Shown here in pieces: positions 40,384 to 48,084 of a DNA stretch of 51,086 nt. The position numbers and the translations under genes are program-made. Each line of letters opens with the position of its first letter. Positions within the stretch are counted from its first letter, which is position 1. The DNA lies in NCBI GenBank assembly GCA_039030335.1, contig JBCCEJ010000043.1:1-51086 (forward strand). The letters run 5' to 3'. The notes under the pieces are model-generated. The model was not told where the DNA came from, did not search any database, and was given only the letters and a program-made list of their open reading frames with translations. The stretch is from JBCCEJ01 sp039030335 (GTDB taxonomy: Bacteria > Pseudomonadota > Gammaproteobacteria > HK1).

Positions 40384-41075
40384 TGAGCAAGCGCGTCCTG
40401 ATGATCGTTCACCAGGCTACTTCGACCACTGGCCGTGTCGGACGGCTGCTGCGCGAGCGCGGATACGAAGAGCAGTACTGTTGTCCGTGTGCCGGCGCCG
40501 AGTTGCCCTCGAGCAGTCGCGACTATGCGGGTGTCGTCGTCTTCGGGGGCCCGATGAGCGCAAACGACGAGAACGAGTTTCCAGGAATCCGCGCGGAGCT
40601 GGACTGGATCGAGCGTACGCTGGACGACGGTACACCGTTCCTTGGACTTTGCCTCGGGGCACAGCTGTTGGCGCGTGCGCTCGGCGCACCTGTCTGGGAA
40701 CATCCAGATGGCGTCGTGGAGATCGGCTACCACGACGTGCACGCCACCAGGCAGGGGCGCGCACTGCTGCCTCCTGAGCATCGGTTCTTCCAGTGGCATC
40801 GCGACAGCTTCGATCTGCCGGCCGGCGCTGAACGCCTCGCCTACAGCGAGCGGTTTGAGAATCAGGCGTTCCGCTACGGCTCATCACACGTGGCGCTGCA
40901 GTTTCACCCGGAGATTAGCCGCGACATCATGCTCCGCTGGCAGACCGGGGGCGCCCGGCGCCTGACCGCGCCCGGGGCGCAGGGGCCCGAAGCGCAGCGC
41001 CGCGACAATCTTGCGTACGACCCCGGGGTGGCGCGTTGGCTCGAGGGTTTCCTTGCGGCATGGCTCGGTGAGTAG
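40383..41075 (+). CDS. Class I glutamine amidotransferase-like protein
   Basis: 230 aa. Triad: Cys in PFLGLCLGAQLLARALGA near 90, His and Glu in VALQFHPEISRDI near 178-180. The region YAGVVVFGGPMSAND is the oxyanion side. Single-domain members of this group are often annotated as GMP-synthase-like amidotransferases, with roles from amide transfer to gamma-glutamyl hydrolysis; no synthase partner is next to it. Start ATG 40383 overlaps the preceding Nudix stop, so translation is coupled. The last ~45 residues extend beyond the core. Confidence 0.9.
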   Translation: MSKRVLMIVHQATSTTGRVGRLLRERGYEEQYCCPCAGAELPSSSRDYAGVVVFGGPMSANDENEFPGIRAELDWIERTLDDGTPFLGLCLGAQLLARALGAPVWEHPDGVVEIGYHDVHATRQGRALLPPEHRFFQWHRDSFDLPAGAERLAYSERFENQAFRYGSSHVALQFHPEISRDIMLRWQTGGARRLTAPGAQGPEAQRRDNLAYDPGVARWLEGFLAAWLGE

Positions 41076-41619
41076 GCAAGACCCTGGCGCGCCGGTGGCC
41101 GATCCCGGGGCTCCGGAGCATGTCCGCTTCTGCCAGCGATGCGGCGCAGGCATGGCAACAGGAGAGTTCGAAGGACGCGCGCGTCGCATCTGCACGGAGT
41201 GTCGTTTCATTCATTTCGTCGAGCCCCGCGTGTCGGTTGGCGCGATGGTCATGCGAGACGCATCGTTGCTTCTGGTTCAACGCCGCTTCAATCCGGAAAA
41301 GTTCAAGTGGTGCTTGCCAGCGGGGTATCTGGATCCCGGCGAACTGCCGGAGGAGACCGCGCGCCGGGAAGTGTTCGAAGAGACTGGCCTCGACGTGACC
41401 ATCACCGACCTTGAAGCCGTGTACGGAAACACCAATGGCCGTGGTGCGTCGCTCATCCTGATCTACAACGCGGTCTATGCCGGCGGCGAGCCGGTTGCCG
41501 CGGACGACGCCCTGGCGGCGCGGTTTTGTGCATTGGATGACGTACCTGTGCTGGCGTTCGACAGCACCGTCGACATCGTCATGCGCGCGCGTCGCCGCCG
41601 TGCGTCCGGCGGCGCTTGA
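41068..41619 (+). CDS. Nudix hydrolase with N-terminal zinc ribbon
   Basis: 183 aa from the GTG at 41068, overlapping the amidotransferase gene by 8 nt. Zinc ribbon: FCQRCGAG and RRICTECRF (two CxxC). Nudix box: GYLDPGELPEETARREVFEETGL. The preceding LLLVQRRFNPEKFKWCLPAG is typical of the NudC-like/zinc-ribbon group that acts on dinucleotides or nucleoside diphosphate compounds. It is the second Nudix enzyme of this operon. Substrate not predictable. Confidence 0.92.
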   Translation: MSRQDPGAPVADPGAPEHVRFCQRCGAGMATGEFEGRARRICTECRFIHFVEPRVSVGAMVMRDASLLLVQRRFNPEKFKWCLPAGYLDPGELPEETARREVFEETGLDVTITDLEAVYGNTNGRGASLILIYNAVYAGGEPVAADDALAARFCALDDVPVLAFDSTVDIVMRARRRRASGGA

Positions 41620-41642
41620 AGGTCGATACCGACGGCTTTGCG

Positions 41643-42848
41643 ATGAGTAACCTGCCGACCCTCGATATCCGCACTGCCCGGCGCCTCGCGATCCTGAAAG
41701 CCGGGCTCTGGCGCGCGCGCCAGGTCGGGCTGCCTGAGCGCGGCGTTGGTGAGGGCAAGCGGGCCCGACGTGCGGCACTGGCGGTGATCGATCATTTTGG
41801 CTATCTGCAGCTCGATACGGTTGCGGTCGCGGGCGCCCGCACTCACGCGATCGTGCTGGCTTCACGTCTCGAAGGCCTGCGAGCCGGGCTGGCAGAGACG
41901 CTGCTCCGCCGCGGGGAGCCACTGTTCGAATACTGGGGACACGAGGCGTGCTGGCTGCCGCTGTCGCTCTACCCGCTATTCAGCTTCCGCCGCCGGGAGT
42001 TCGCGCGACATCCGTGGTGGGGCGATCTCATCAACGAACATCCGCGGCTCGCACGCTCGCTGTTAGACCGTGCGCGCCTCGACGGGCCGTTTCGTTCGGT
42101 GGATCTTGAAGGCGAACATCATCCGGGCTGGTGGAACGTCAAACTCGCCAAACGGGTGGCCGAAGCCCTGTGGTCATCCGGAGAACTGGCGATCGCCGAG
42201 CGCAGCAGTTTCCAACGCACATACGATCTCACGGAGCGCGTGATTCCGTCCGAGGTGCGCGCGGCGAGCGTGTCCGATGATGACGCCTACGCGGCCCTGC
42301 TTCTGAAGGCCCTGGGCGCGCACGGGTTCGCGACCACGGGGCTGCTCGCTGCTACGTGGCGCCTGCGCAACCGCCGGCCGGTGCTCGAGAAGGCGTTGCA
42401 GCATCTCACTGAGGCCGGTGAAATTACCCCCGCCGTGCTGTCGACCGGCAGGCGGAATGTCGCCGGTTGGTTGACGACCGCTGACGTAGAGCGCCTGGAC
42501 ACCGTGGCCGCCGCGCGCATGCGTGGCGACCGTGGCGTGGTGCTGTCTCCGTTCGACCCGTTGTTATGGGACCGCGCACGTGTACTGGAACTGTTCGGGT
42601 TTGAGCAGGTGCTCGAGATCTACAAGCCGGCCAGTCAGCGTCAATACGGCTATTACTGCATGCCGATCCTGTCCGGAGATCGACTGGTCGCACGGGTCGA
42701 TCTCAAGGCCGACCGTGGCGCTGGCACGGTCAGCGTGCGCGCTACCCACTACGAACAGGCGCCGGCCCGGTACGCCTCCCGTGACCGTGCCGCCGTTGCG
42801 TCTGCGCTGGCGCGCTATGCTGGGCACGTCGAACTGGAACTCGCTTAA
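41643..42848 (+). CDS. AlkZ/YcaQ-like DNA glycosylase (HTH_42 family)
   Basis: 401 aa from the ATG at 41643; a TTG at 41616 overlapping the previous stop is also possible. Signature: AALAVIDHFGYLQLDTVAVAGARTHAIVLASRL with the catalytic Q-x-D motif (QLD) of YcaQ/AlkX-type members (AlkZ has QxQ). Then FEYWGHEACWLPLSLYPLFSFR (the ExWxHEAxxxP segment), and winged-helix domains. C-terminal LSPFDPLLWDRARVLELFGFEQVLEIYKPASQRQYGYYCMPILSGDRLVARVDLKADR is characteristic. These enzymes unhook DNA interstrand crosslinks or excise bulky N-alkyl adducts. The upstream Nudix neighbours suggest a nucleotide and DNA maintenance unit. Confidence 0.93.
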   Translation: MSNLPTLDIRTARRLAILKAGLWRARQVGLPERGVGEGKRARRAALAVIDHFGYLQLDTVAVAGARTHAIVLASRLEGLRAGLAETLLRRGEPLFEYWGHEACWLPLSLYPLFSFRRREFARHPWWGDLINEHPRLARSLLDRARLDGPFRSVDLEGEHHPGWWNVKLAKRVAEALWSSGELAIAERSSFQRTYDLTERVIPSEVRAASVSDDDAYAALLLKALGAHGFATTGLLAATWRLRNRRPVLEKALQHLTEAGEITPAVLSTGRRNVAGWLTTADVERLDTVAAARMRGDRGVVLSPFDPLLWDRARVLELFGFEQVLEIYKPASQRQYGYYCMPILSGDRLVARVDLKADRGAGTVSVRATHYEQAPARYASRDRAAVASALARYAGHVELELA

Positions 42849-42864
42849 ACCGGGTACCTTCGAG

Positions 42865-43602
42865 CTAGGCCGAATCGGACGGGCCGCCACCGGTCGAGCC
42901 TCGCCGTGAAGTGGCAATACGCGTTGCGAGTCCCGCCGCACGTGCCGTGACACCGAGCGGACCGAACTGCTTTGCCGGGATACCGGCCTCCCCGAGCACC
43001 GCGGCTATCGCGCCCGCTGCGTTGACTACCGGGACTTGACCGAATGCGTCTTCCAGCGCATCGGCAAGAGTTGCCAGCGCCCGCAGATGAAAACCGGGCA
43101 CGCCGAGGTCTGCCGCCAGTTCGATGAGCGCGCGGGCGCGTGGATCGTCGCCCCGATGTAGATGGTGGCCGAATCCGGGCACCGTGCGGCGTGTGTCTTT
43201 GTAAGTTGCCACAATCTGCCGCGCACGTTCGGCTCTGACGCTCGGGTTGGCGATGAGGATGTCGAGCCACCGCGCCACCGTTTCGGCTTGCGCGAACAGC
43301 CCGCCGGAGCCCGAGAGCAGCCCCGTGCCAACGCCGGCCTGCAATGAGTCGGTGGTGTCCTTGAACGGTACGCGGTCGGCGGCGGCGCTCGGCGTAAAGC
43401 CGGCTTCCAACGCGACGCCGAGGACCGCGTTCACAATTTTCGCGCGGTCGGCCGATGGCGGCGCGCCGGTCAAGGCCAACAGCAGTAGCTCCGTGAATGA
43501 GTAACGGTGTAACAGCCCGTTCAAATCTTGCCCGCGAATGAGAACGTGATTCGTGCCGTGCGCGCTCAGCGGCACTTCGATGTCGTCTTCTGCAGTACTC
43601 AT
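42865..43602 (-). CDS. Citryl-CoA-lyase-like / citrate synthase superfamily protein
   Basis: 245 aa from the ATG at 43602. Recognisable: NHVLIRGQDLNGLLHRYSFTELLLLALTGAPPS, DSLQAGVGTGLLSGSGGLFAQAETVARWL, VPGFGHHLHRGDDPRARALIELA (the citrate-synthase GxGHxxH...DPR region), and the C-terminal GIPAKQFGPLGVTARAAGLATRI. The first catalytic His of citrate synthase (GALHGG) and the final Asp are not at the expected positions (GSGGLF; NAAGAIAAV). True citrate synthase activity is therefore doubtful; cleavage or formation of another acyl-CoA is possible. One nt separates it from the molybdoenzyme stop, and all three genes up to ggt are coupled. Confidence 0.8.
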   Translation of the reverse strand: MSTAEDDIEVPLSAHGTNHVLIRGQDLNGLLHRYSFTELLLLALTGAPPSADRAKIVNAVLGVALEAGFTPSAAADRVPFKDTTDSLQAGVGTGLLSGSGGLFAQAETVARWLDILIANPSVRAERARQIVATYKDTRRTVPGFGHHLHRGDDPRARALIELAADLGVPGFHLRALATLADALEDAFGQVPVVNAAGAIAAVLGEAGIPAKQFGPLGVTARAAGLATRIATSRRGSTGGGPSDSA

Positions 43603-43603
43603 G

Positions 43604-45673
43604 TCACGCTGCCCGCAGCCAGACCGCGACATCGTGGAACACGGCGCCGCCGTTGGGCCAGCCCGGGTCCGCGCTGACGAGCGTGTTGATCCCACGTCCC
43701 TCTTCGAAGGCGGCGTTTGGCCAGACGCTCTCGACGACGATGACGCCGGGTTGCAGCCCGTCGAAAAGTTCAGCGTGAACAACTACGGAGCCCTGATCGT
43801 TGCCGAGTCGGACGCGGGTGCCGTTACCGATTCCCAATGGTGCGGCATCCGCTGGATGCAGCTTGACGGTAGGGCGCCCTTCGCGGCGCGTCGATGTAGG
43901 CATCTCGGTAAAGCTCGAGTTCAGGAAGTTGCGTGCCGGCGCTGTCACCATGCGGAAGGGGTGCGCCGCGTCCGCACGCTGCACGTTATCAAGATAATCG
44001 GGCAAAGACGGCATGCCAGCACCGTGCGGCCCCATTGCTTGCCAGTCCGGCCGGAAGCGGAACTTGCCATCCGGCCAACCGAAGCCGTTCAGGTTGTGCA
44101 TGTCATCGAACGATTGCGCGCAGTCGAGCCAGCGAAGGTTGTGCAGCGTCGGCGCATCGGGGTAGCCGGACCGCCGCAGGCAGTCATCGATCAATTCCCA
44201 CGCGGTCATCCTGAAACCGGGGTGGTCGATGCCGAGCCGTTGCGCGAGCGCGCAAAGCACGTCGTGGTTCGAGCGGCATTCGCCCGGCGGCTTTATCACG
44301 GCCCGGGTCACCTGCAGATGAGTGTGGCCGCCAGGTGTGTAGAAGTCGTCGTGTTCGACGAACATGGTGGCTGGCAGTACGACATCCGCCATGGCCGCGG
44401 TCTCCGTCAGGAAGTGCTCATGCACACAGACAAACAGGTCGTCGCGCATAAAGCCCGCGCGCACCTGGGTCTGGTCCGGACAGACCGCCATCGGGTTGGT
44501 GTTCTGGATGAACAGCGCCTTTACGGGTGGCCCGCCCTGCAGGTCGTCAGCGTTGCCGCAGAGCACAGGACCGATCCTGGACTGGTCGAGCGAACGCACG
44601 GCCGGGTTCGCGCGGTCGAGCGCCATGATCAAACTCTGGTCGAGTTCGAATACCGCGCGAGTGCTGTACAGCGCGCCGCCACCTCGGTGGCGCCACGCGC
44701 CCGTAACCGCGGGCAGACACGACACGGCGTGCACGCTCGCTGCGCCGTTGCGGCTGCGCGACAGTCCGTACCCGAGGCGGATGAAGCTTCGCGCGGTGCG
44801 CCCGTAGAGGTGTGCGAAGTCAACGATCTGGGCTTCCGGCAGCCCGGTGATGTCGGCCGCCCAAGCCGGGTCACGTGTCGAGAGATGCTGGCGCAGATCC
44901 TCAGGGCAGTCCGTCAACCGGTGCAGAAAATCCCAGTCGGCCAGGCCGTCCCGGAAGAGCACGTGCATGACGCCGCAGGCGAGCGCGGCGTCGGTCCCCG
45001 GCTTCAACATCAGATGCACATCGGCTTTTTCAGCCGTTGCCGTCCGATAGGGATCGACGACGATGAGTGGAGCGCCGCGCTCACGCCGTGCCCGGGTGAC
45101 GTGATGCATGACGTTAACCTGCGTGTTGACCGGATTGCCGCCCCAGATCACCAGCAGGTCTGCTTCGCCCATTTCGCGAGGGTCGACTCCGCGTTTGATC
45201 CCCGTACCAGCCAGCCAGCCGTTGTCGACGAGCGCCGTACAGATCGTCAGATGCTCCTGTGAGTAACCCATCGTGTGACGCAGTCGTTGGATGCTGTCGC
45301 GCTGGATGAGGCCCATCGTGCCGGCGAAGAAGTAGGGCCACACCGATTCCGGCCCGAAGTCCGCGGCAGCTTGCCGGAGCGCGCCGGCCACCGTGTCCAG
45401 AGCGTCCTCCCAGCTAATCGGCCGGAACGCGTCGCGGCCCTGGCCCTTGGGGCCCACCCGGCGCAGTGGCACCGTCAGTCGGTCGGGGTGGTGGACGCGT
45501 TCTGCATATCGGCCGACCTTGGCGCACAACGTGCCGGCGGTGTAGCTGTTGTCCTTCGCGCCGTAGACGCGCCCTATGGTGCGGTCGTCGATCCGCTCGA
45601 CTTCCAGTGCACAAGTACTTGGACAGTCGTGGGGGCAAGTGCTCGGCACCCGCTCGTACCGGGCCCGGGCCAT
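43604..45673 (-). CDS. DMSO-reductase-family molybdopterin oxidoreductase
   Basis: 689 aa. N-terminal [4Fe-4S] ligands C13-x3-C17-x3-C21 and C50 (TCPHDCPSTCALEV ... TLCAK). Then IWGGNPVNTQVNVMHHV and VVDPYRTATAEKADVHLMLKPGTDAALACGVMHVLF for the bis-MGD cofactor, ALFIQNTNPMAVCPDQ, ADVVLPATMFVEHDDFYT, and the C-terminal MGD domain VKLHPADAAPLGIGNGTRVRLGN. No twin-arginine signal, so cytoplasmic. The group includes formate dehydrogenases and reductases of N- or S-oxides; I cannot identify the Mo ligand or substrate. The start overlaps the ggt stop by one base (TGATG). Confidence 0.93.
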   Translation of the reverse strand: MARARYERVPSTCPHDCPSTCALEVERIDDRTIGRVYGAKDNSYTAGTLCAKVGRYAERVHHPDRLTVPLRRVGPKGQGRDAFRPISWEDALDTVAGALRQAAADFGPESVWPYFFAGTMGLIQRDSIQRLRHTMGYSQEHLTICTALVDNGWLAGTGIKRGVDPREMGEADLLVIWGGNPVNTQVNVMHHVTRARRERGAPLIVVDPYRTATAEKADVHLMLKPGTDAALACGVMHVLFRDGLADWDFLHRLTDCPEDLRQHLSTRDPAWAADITGLPEAQIVDFAHLYGRTARSFIRLGYGLSRSRNGAASVHAVSCLPAVTGAWRHRGGGALYSTRAVFELDQSLIMALDRANPAVRSLDQSRIGPVLCGNADDLQGGPPVKALFIQNTNPMAVCPDQTQVRAGFMRDDLFVCVHEHFLTETAAMADVVLPATMFVEHDDFYTPGGHTHLQVTRAVIKPPGECRSNHDVLCALAQRLGIDHPGFRMTAWELIDDCLRRSGYPDAPTLHNLRWLDCAQSFDDMHNLNGFGWPDGKFRFRPDWQAMGPHGAGMPSLPDYLDNVQRADAAHPFRMVTAPARNFLNSSFTEMPTSTRREGRPTVKLHPADAAPLGIGNGTRVRLGNDQGSVVVHAELFDGLQPGVIVVESVWPNAAFEEGRGINTLVSADPGWPNGGAVFHDVAVWLRAA

Positions 45674-47265
45674 CAGAAATCCTCTGCGATGGCCGTATGC
45701 GCCCACGGGGACATGACGAACGCGGCGCCACTCAGCCTGCCGTCGGCGCTGATGCCGGCCGTGTTGGGGCAAGCGTACAGGGCTGGATAGACGCCGTGCG
45801 TCGCGAACGCCGCTGGATGACATGCCGCGATGCGCTCGAGCACAGCATCACCGAGCACCCGATCGACACCGACTTCAGGCCCGGCACAGTAATCGATGCG
45901 GCCCTGATGCATGGCAGCGTCCAGGTTCATCCGGTAGTCGGTCAGGAACGACGCCAGCTGGAAGACGGCGGGCATGATTCGGCGGCCGCCGCTCGCGCCG
46001 AGCGCAAAACGTGCGCCGTCATCGCGTACTACGATGGTGGGGCACATGTTCGCGAGGGGGCGTTTGCCCGGGGCCATGGAATTGGGGCGACCGGGACGTG
46101 GGTCGAACCACATGACCCCGTTGTTCCACAGAATGCCGGACTCGGGGAGCATGACCTTTGAGCCGAAGACCGAGAGCAGTGTCTGGGTCAGAGCGACCAC
46201 GTTGCCATCGGCATCCGCAATACTCATATGCGTGGTGCAGGCGGGCGCGCGGCTGTCGTCGACGTCGCCCATCGTTGCAAGGCGTTCGGCGTAGGCCTCG
46301 GTCAGCGCATTGGCGTAACCCAGGTACATGTCGGGGTCCGGTACGTGACCAGGCGTATGTGCAGAGAGTCGGCGCAGTGCGTCCAGCAGCGTCGGACCGG
46401 CGGTCAGCCCGGGGGCGGCATGGATCTGATGGCCACGGTAGTCGACTGGCGTGACGTCCTTAACCTGGGCCTGATAATCGCGCAGATCGGCCGCGCCAAC
46501 GAGCCCCCCGACAGCCTGCATGTCACGGCAGATGGTCGCCGCGATCTCACCCTCGTAGAAATCTCTCGGGCCCGCCTCGCGCAGTCGCTTCAAAGTGTGG
46601 GCAAGATTGCCGAGTTGGATGCGCGGGGGCTCTCCGCCCCATTCGCCGCACGGCACGTGACCCCCGGGCAGGTAGACACGCGCGCTCTCGGGAAAGCGCG
46701 CCAACACGGCCGCGCCGCTCGCGATTTTGAGTGACGCGTACCAGTCGGCTGGCATGCCGGCCTCCGCGTGCTCAATGGCGGGGCTGATCGCGTCGGCGAA
46801 GTCGAGCGTACCGAATCGCTCGAGTGCGAGCGCCAGCCCCGCGACGTTGCCAGGCACGGCGAACGAAAAGGGGCCGTTTACGTTGCGGTCTCCTTCGACG
46901 GCTGGCCATCCGAACAGGTCCCCGCCATCGCCCTCCGACAGAGGATAGTCGGCCGGATTCAGCGCCTGCGGCGCGAGCATCGTAAAGTCCACCGCGTACG
47001 TGCGCTGTTCGGCGGCAAGATAGATGAGCATGATGCCGCCGCCGCCGGTGCCGCTCATCCAAGGCTCGACCGCACCGATAGTGAGCGCCGCGGTGACCGC
47101 AGCATCTACCGCGTTGCCGCCACGCGCCAGCACGCGCGCGCCGGCAGCTGACGCCAGGCGGTGTTGGGTGGTGACCACGCCGCGGCCCGATAGGCGCTCG
47201 GGCTTGGTGATGTTCCAGGTTTCGATGTAGCCGTCGCCCACGGGCCAATTTCCGGTTTCGTACAA
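45673..47265 (-). CDS. ggt: Gamma-glutamyltransferase family protein
   Basis: 530 aa Ntn-hydrolase. GRGVVTTQHRLASAAGARVLARGGNAVDAAVTAALTIGAVEPWMSGTGGGGIMLIYL is the start of the large subunit. Autocleavage and nucleophile at Thr344 in PACTTHMSIADADGNVVALTQTLLSVFGSKVMLPESGILWNNGVMWFDP. GxRxPxSxM-type substrate segment NSMAPGKRPLANMCPT. No signal peptide is seen, unlike periplasmic GGT, so it may act in the cytoplasm. The start is a TTG at 47265 with a poor ribosome site; GTG 47241 is an alternative. It heads an operon with a molybdoenzyme and a citryl-CoA-lyase-like protein, pointing to a dedicated gamma-glutamyl or acylase-type reaction rather than glutathione turnover. Confidence 0.92.
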   Translation of the reverse strand: MYETGNWPVGDGYIETWNITKPERLSGRGVVTTQHRLASAAGARVLARGGNAVDAAVTAALTIGAVEPWMSGTGGGGIMLIYLAAEQRTYAVDFTMLAPQALNPADYPLSEGDGGDLFGWPAVEGDRNVNGPFSFAVPGNVAGLALALERFGTLDFADAISPAIEHAEAGMPADWYASLKIASGAAVLARFPESARVYLPGGHVPCGEWGGEPPRIQLGNLAHTLKRLREAGPRDFYEGEIAATICRDMQAVGGLVGAADLRDYQAQVKDVTPVDYRGHQIHAAPGLTAGPTLLDALRRLSAHTPGHVPDPDMYLGYANALTEAYAERLATMGDVDDSRAPACTTHMSIADADGNVVALTQTLLSVFGSKVMLPESGILWNNGVMWFDPRPGRPNSMAPGKRPLANMCPTIVVRDDGARFALGASGGRRIMPAVFQLASFLTDYRMNLDAAMHQGRIDYCAGPEVGVDRVLGDAVLERIAACHPAAFATHGVYPALYACPNTAGISADGRLSGAAFVMSPWAHTAIAEDF

Positions 47266-47367
47266 AACTGCGGAGAGTGTAGCTGTCGTATGGGCCGGGG
47301 CGTTAGCCGAGTGCAGCGATGAGTCAACGGGCTCCGGAACGAGTTCGGGCCTTGTGAGACTCCGATC

Positions 47368-47390
47368 GAAAAGGCCCGCATGGCGGGCCT
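47368..47390 (-). terminator. Rho-independent terminator of the DUF1127 gene
   Basis: Read on the minus strand: AGGCCCGC, loop CAT, GCGGGCCT, then TTTTC-type tract (stem 47372-47390, T-tract from 47372 to 47369). The 8-bp GC-rich stem with a 3-nt loop and T-run is a standard intrinsic terminator. It lies 89 nt after the DUF1127 stop at 47479. Confidence 0.75.
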
Positions 47391-47478
47391 CGTTCCAGCG
47401 TGCTGGCTACCGGTGTGCGCGGCGGCCCGGGCGCGACAGTTCGTACGCCAGGACCGGTCACCGATGCCGTCTGTCAGG

Positions 47479-47745
47479 TCACCGGGCGAATTGCACCGAG
47501 AGCGGCGCGTTGCCGGGCAGAGCGCTGCTGGCAGGGATTGCCGGACCGGCCGGGTCGGGGCGGCGGTTGCGCATGGCGCGCTGCGCATAGGCGCGTATCT
47601 CGCCATGCTCGAGACCGATATCACTCAGCAGGTGAGGTGACAGCATTTCGAGCTGCGCGACCATTTGCCGTGTGGCGAACCAGTCCTGAAAGAAGTAAAC
47701 GGGGGCGGAAGCGAAAGCCGCCAGGGTGACGCGAAATGACGACAT
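47479..47745 (-). CDS. DUF1127 domain small protein
   Basis: 88 aa from the ATG at 47745 (MSSFRVTLAAFASAPVYFFQDWFATRQMVAQLEMLSPHLLSDIGLEHGEIRAYAQRAMRNRR). The segment R-x2-x-L-x2-L-S-x2-x-L-x-DIGL-x2-G-x-I is the DUF1127 consensus. Small DUF1127 proteins in alpha- and gammaproteobacteria are linked to RNA turnover and phosphate or stress responses, and some bind RNA. Here it is a single-gene unit with its own promoter (47870-47897) and terminator (47368-47390). The C-terminal ~25 residues are Pro/Ala-rich and not part of the domain. Confidence 0.85.
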   Translation of the reverse strand: MSSFRVTLAAFASAPVYFFQDWFATRQMVAQLEMLSPHLLSDIGLEHGEIRAYAQRAMRNRRPDPAGPAIPASSALPGNAPLSVQFAR

Positions 47746-48084
47746 GGGTTTGCTACCTGTAGTGCGGTCCGGGCGCCTTGTGAGTGCCTGGGTTTGCTGC
47801 AAGTGGGTTGTTTGCGGTGATGCTCGGAATGCGGCTTTTGGGCGCTGTCCAGCGGTCGCGGCGAGACGTAATATAGCGATGTTGCGTCGCAGCACAATCG
47901 GTGTTTTCTGCTACGTCACATAAGCCGCACTAATGGTCGCAATCAGACATGTTCTGTATCACTGCTGACCTGTTTCGGCTTAGCTAACCCACCGTGACGC
48001 GACCAGTTGGGCGCGTCGACTGAAGGGAGATTGCAGCGGCTTCGCGGCCGGGCAGTACCCCGTGGACGGTATCCAGGCTACCGG
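47746..48084. other. Intergenic region upstream of the DUF1127 gene
   Basis: 339 bases, locally less GC-rich than the surroundings. Holds the probable DUF1127 promoter (47870-47897) and a CRP-like half site TGTGA on the minus strand (47916-47920) whose second half is poor. The far part (47940-48084) holds the 3' flank of the L-2-hydroxyglutarate-oxidase-like gene, where no terminator is evident. No further gene seen. Confidence 0.45.
47870..47897 (-). promoter_or_regulatory. Sigma-70-like promoter of the DUF1127 gene
   Basis: On the minus strand: -35 TTGTGC (47897-47892), 16-nt spacer, -10 TATATT (47875-47870; 5 of 6 to consensus). It lies about 125 nt upstream of the ATG at 47745. The -35 is weak (3 of 6), but the -10 is the best in an otherwise GC-rich region. 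Confidence 0.5.

Noticed and set aside
43553..45262. A 569-aa open frame on the + strand
   Set aside because: Antisense to the molybdoenzyme gene, whose motifs are unmistakable on the other strand.
47901..47920. CRP-binding site upstream of the DUF1127 promoter
   Set aside because: Only one half (TGTGA) matches; the other half has about two of five positions, and the distance to the promoter is not a standard CRP position.
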